DNA of 64,000 nucleotides from positions 19,182,175 through 19,246,174 of the forward strand of contig BSYO01000006.1 of assembly GCA_033239525.1 (NCBI GenBank), read 5' to 3'. How positions within the stretch are numbered: position 1 is the first letter of the stretch; each line of letters opens with the position of its first letter. The position numbers were made by a program, and so were the translations under genes. The notes below the pieces were generated by a model. That model saw only the letters and a list, made by a program, of their open reading frames with translations. It made no database searches and was not told the DNA's origin. The DNA comes from Nepenthes gracilis (lineage: Eukaryota > Streptophyta > Magnoliopsida > Caryophyllales > Nepenthaceae). Below are positions 60,454 to 64,000 of this stretch, in pieces.

Positions 60454-61674
60454 TGATGGGTCCCGGTACTCAGGGACCAGAAAGAAAGGCCCAAAAAGTT
60501 AAGCTTACAGGCCAAGAGGCTTACGAGGTTAATTTGGCCAAGGGCTTAACTTGGCTCAAGAGACCCAAAGACAGTCCTTCACGTCCTAAGAAGCCTAAGA
60601 ACCAAACTTAGCCTAAGAGATTAAATTGGCCTTAGAAGCCCGAAGACATGGGTCAGCGTCCCAAGAAATCTAAATGGCTAAAATGGTCTGAGAGACCAAT
60701 TTAGCCCAGGAGGCCCGAGGACACTATAGGGGACCTATGTCTCTAATAAAATCCTGAGAATATGAAGCCAAGGACACAACACTGAGAACCCGAGGGCCTC
60801 TAACAGGCCAAACTCCCAATTAACGTCCAAAAACATCTAACTCTATAAGTCCGTGGATTTGACAAAGACCCAGAAGACTATTTAGGTACGAGAACTATCT
60901 TTTCATCTCTGAATCGTCAAATCAGGAAAAAAATGGGCCAAGACGACCGAGCACGCTAGCTCAGATGTCTCACTGTTACCAATAAGCACGCATTCCCTAC
61001 AACACGTTACCCCATAGGAAATCATGGCGCTCAGAGCACGCTCAATCATTACGGGACTGACATCACGTACACGACGTGACTAACCTAGCACACCAGATCA
61101 GCAGAATAGATAGCTGGCCTCCCAACACACGCCAAATCAGCAGAGTTGATGGCCGCCTTTCCAGTACACGCCAGCGCCACGTGTCTCCATTTCAAGGGCA
61201 GGCCTCCCTATAAATACTTCATCTAAACGATTAAGAAAAGGATGAAACTGCTGGTAGTTTGCATGTATATTGCGAGCAACATCTAAGAAAGAGAAAGAAA
61301 AAGAAAAGGGATGCAAGAGAGAAAACCAGAAAAGATAATAGTGGATAAGATTCCCACGTATTGCAATCCTGTGTGACTATCTAAATTGCCACTGTGATTA
61401 TTTGTAACCTATTCTAAGTGTAGTGGAACCGTTTCGAACCCAACGTCCCGTGATTTTTTTCCTTTCATTGGAAGAGGGATTTTTCACGTAAAATCCTCGT
61501 GCGTCATACCTCTCTCCCTTTTTTCTTCCTGTCACGTTGCACTCATTAAGTTTAACCCAAAACCGCTAGATCACCTGTGTGTTACCTGATTTCGTCCGTC
61601 CGAGCATACTGAAAGGGACCAAAAGGCGAACTCGGACTCTCGTCGTACGGTAGTCGGAACCCAAGGACGCAACA
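60454..61674 (+). mobile_element. solo LTR with exact 5 bp target-site duplication
   Basis: Begins TGATGGGTCCCGGTAC and ends GGACGCAACA, flanked by GAATA on both sides (60449-60453 and 61675-61679). A CTATAAATACTTC TATA box lies near 61210. The downstream part contains GAAGAGGGATTTTTCACGTAA, like the R/U5 region of the LTR at 14430. It is 1221 bp long and has no coding content. Confidence 0.88.
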
Positions 61675-61679
61675 GAATA

Positions 61680-62655
61680 TATACATATAAGCAGTCTCTT
61701 CATATAGATGATAATGATATACCGCTACATGTCAGCTATAATATGTATAAATTCTCAATTAACTAATAGTAAATTAATTAAGAAAAATTAAAAGAGTTTA
61801 ATTATAATTAAATGTGTTTTGATTTGCTGAATAAGATTTGATAATTTTTCACTATAAGTTTGATATTAAAACTAATAGGTCGCACATGTTATAGTTTCAT
61901 ATTTATTATTGTAAAACAAAAGAGTAGATATTGGCATTTTTATTGGAAGGAAATTAATTGAGATTAATTATTAATTAGGGTGGTTTATGAGAGGATTCAA
62001 AAGGCTTCCCTATTAAATAGATTAACTGCAAATTTTGCATGCATTTGTCTCTTTCCTTCATCTCTCATTAATTTTGGAGAGAACCTAATAGACTCACTCT
62101 CCCTTCTTCTTCTTCCCTAAAACCCATAAATAGTAATATTTGACTAACAATAAAAAAATAATTTTTTTTAAAGTGTTAAAAAATAATCAAATAAGTGTTA
62201 TCACACATATTTGATGATTTTTAATTTATATAACTAATATAATAATAAATTGAAAATACTATTGTAGGTACTGTTTTGATCAAACAATTAAATGATATAT
62301 CATCTTAAGGAAAGGTAGTATGTTTTGCATCGATTTTATCTTCAGTGTGAATATTTTATCATCACTTTGTTTTATAAAATGGTGATCCTGATTATTAAAA
62401 TCATCAAAAATTTTACTTTTTACTGCGTTTTGATTATGATTTTCTTATTGTTGTCATTTTGATTATAATGATGTTTATTAATACAGTTAGTGATGGGTAT
62501 ATAAACCAACACACTCAACCACAATGGTGTCATTAATATATTATAACATGAGAATTATTAAACTGTCTATTTTATTATTATTTTTTTTTAAAAAAAAGAA
62601 AAACTTCGTCTAAATAAAATTGTAAAATCATAGAAAATAAGTGACTAGCCCGACT
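61680..62655. other. AT-rich intergenic
   Basis: No gene or clear repeat recognised. Confidence 0.4.
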
Positions 62656-62795
62656 AATGCAGGCGAAATGGAACAAAAGCCATCATTAACGGCTTTAGGG
62701 TGTGAAAGCTCCACTTCCAGATAGAAAGAATAAACAATTTTAACAGGGAAGACATGAAAATGTCGGACAAGCGTGGGTTAGAATTATTGGCTGCT

Positions 62796-62879
62796 GCTGC
62801 TGCTTCTGTTGCTGCGTCGTCGTCGTCGTCTTCTTCTTCTTCTTCTTCTTCTTCTGCGTCGCGCCTCCTCTGAATCTCC

Positions 62880-62920
<41 letters not shown>
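62796..62920 (-). repeat. cluster of compound microsatellites
   Basis: (GCT)n, (CGT)n and (CTT)n trinucleotide runs (62791-62856) are followed by a (CT)n run (about 62884-62918). Open frames across it on either strand encode only Arg/Glu, Asp/Glu or Leu/Ser runs and are not called as genes. Such clusters often lie in plant 5' leaders. Confidence 0.85.
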
Positions 62921-62921
<1 letters not shown>

Positions 62922-63559
62922 TTTCTGCCGCGGAAGGGATGACTCTGAGGCTGGTTTGGATCCAATATCTCTGACTTTATTTATTTTAAATAAATATAAA
63001 GCGTAGGTTTTTAATGTTAAAATATAAATATTATAAAAAACAGAAAATATTATCATATATTTTATAATGTTTTTTTTGAAAATTAAAATTGGATCATTTG
63101 ATCTTTGCGAGTTGGAGTCGGTACAAAGCATCCCATCGAATTCGACATACTGACTTGGGGGTATATATGTTTTTAGAGAAATATATTCAGTACATCTTTC
63201 ATCTTCCTTATTATATAAAAGTTCAGCAGCTAATATTTTAAGATATAAAAAAATTATATATAGTATTTATATACATATATTTTTACAATATTAGAGTATA
63301 TTTAATGTAATAGTAAAAAATAGTTAAAGAAAAATAGCCATTTAAATAATTTTTATAAAATTTTAAAATTTATCTCCAAAAAATAATAAAGAAGCATTTG
63401 ATAATCTTCCAACCCCTGATCCATCAAATTACATTTGCTAATCATTTTTTAAATAATACAAACTTTTGTTTACTTATCTGTAACAACAAATTTACATTAA
63501 AAAAAATAGATAAATAGATATTTTATTACTCGAGTGACTCCCAATTGTGTCGATAATGT

Positions 63560-64000
63560 TGCCAAGTTACTGCCCTCTCAACAAGTAGACGAATTAGGGG
63601 TGGAGGTAGGGTGGACAGTGGTGGCGGTGAGCCGGTGATCAGGTGGCTGACACGTGCGAAACGTACGGTGAGGGAGGCCCAATGAGAGTGGGGGCGCGGC
63701 TGCGGGCCATGCGGCTGTCAACCTGGGAAGAGCGCTGGGTGGGGTGGTGAGGGCATTAGGGGTTGTCGGCGAGAGAGGCCGAGAGGTTGCTGTCATGTGT
63801 GGCCCGCATGAGGCAGCGGCAGCATCGCAATCCATTCGGCCGTCCGGATCAACTGACAGACTATACATGTCTCTTCCAGATTTTGGGCTCTCTTCTCTTT
63901 ATCCTTTTCCTTCTGCGCCATTATTCTTACGCATGCCCCTTATTCTCTTTTTGACTGCCATTTTTTCAGCTCCTTATATATAATAATATTAATAATAATA
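63560..64000 (+). promoter_or_regulatory. possible promoter of a gene beyond the window end
   Basis: A GC-rich block (63590-63850) contrasts with AT-rich flanks. It contains a G-box CACGTG (63651-63656), and a TTATATATAA TATA-like element lies at 63974-63983, close to the window end. No convincing coding exon was found on either strand, so a promoter role is inferred from these elements alone. Confidence 0.3.

Noticed and set aside
62654..63131. Arg/Glu- and Asp/Glu-rich open frames on the minus strand.
   Set aside because: They are translations of microsatellites and have no other sequence support.
1..64000. CRISPR arrays, bacterial operons, rRNA genes or organellar inserts.
   Set aside because: No regular repeat-spacer pattern, ribosome-binding sites, rRNA or organelle gene sequence was noticed; tRNA genes were not searched exhaustively.

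Overview
This is nuclear DNA from a flowering plant, almost certainly a eudicot; I cannot name the species. The evidence is spliced genes with GT-AG introns, AT-rich intergenic DNA with many solo LTRs, a chromovirus-type Ty3/gypsy element, a tRNA-derived SINE, and plant-specific families (PLS-class PPR proteins, a Dof factor, a SKU5-like cupredoxin protein). Nothing looks bacterial, organellar or viral.

There are six protein-coding genes. In order they are: (1) an intronless DYW-type PPR gene at 2449-4566 (+), closely resembling Arabidopsis At4g37170. (2) An eight-exon SKU5-similar gene at 16804-22846 (+), resembling SKS15/SKS17. (3) A seven-exon ATG101 gene at 25538-30901 (+). (4) An intronless E-type PPR gene at 33740-35845 (+), resembling At3g50420. 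(5) A six-exon NUP58 nucleoporin gene at 38758-53224 (+), whose fourth intron has grown to about 10 kb. (6) A Dof transcription factor gene at 58654-59406 (-), resembling Dof5.8. I derived all splice junctions by hand; every exon chain keeps frame and gives a product of normal length for its family.

Gene order is informative. As I recall the Arabidopsis loci, the PPR/SKS15/NUP58 set lies together on chromosome 4 (At4g37130-37170) and SKS17/ATG101/Dof5.8 lies together on chromosome 5 (At5g66920-66940). Here both sets are interleaved in one 60 kb segment. This looks like the less fractionated ancestor of two Arabidopsis segments made by genome duplication. The E-type PPR gene would be a later arrival.

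The space between genes is mostly retroelement debris. Solo LTRs of at least three kinds are bounded by exact or near target-site duplications: 14430-15438, 31869-32962, 37017-38048, 54802-55828 and 60454-61674. A further pair (878-1751 and 10178-11097) has unusual ends. The NUP58 intron holds a degenerate gypsy element in antisense and an Au-type SINE. Other structures are an 833 bp tandem duplication upstream of ATG101, a small MITE splitting a probable RGG-protein gene fragment near 8.5 kb, and a direct-repeat pair around 11.8 and 12.9 kb. The last 1.5 kb has dense microsatellites and a GC-rich block with a G-box and a TATA-like sequence, possibly the promoter of a gene beyond the window.

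The genes have unrelated housekeeping or developmental roles (organelle RNA editing, cell wall, autophagy, nuclear pore, transcription); they do not form a pathway. I found no convincing previously undescribed system. The most useful observations are the merged synteny, the intron invasion of NUP58 and several uncatalogued repeat families.
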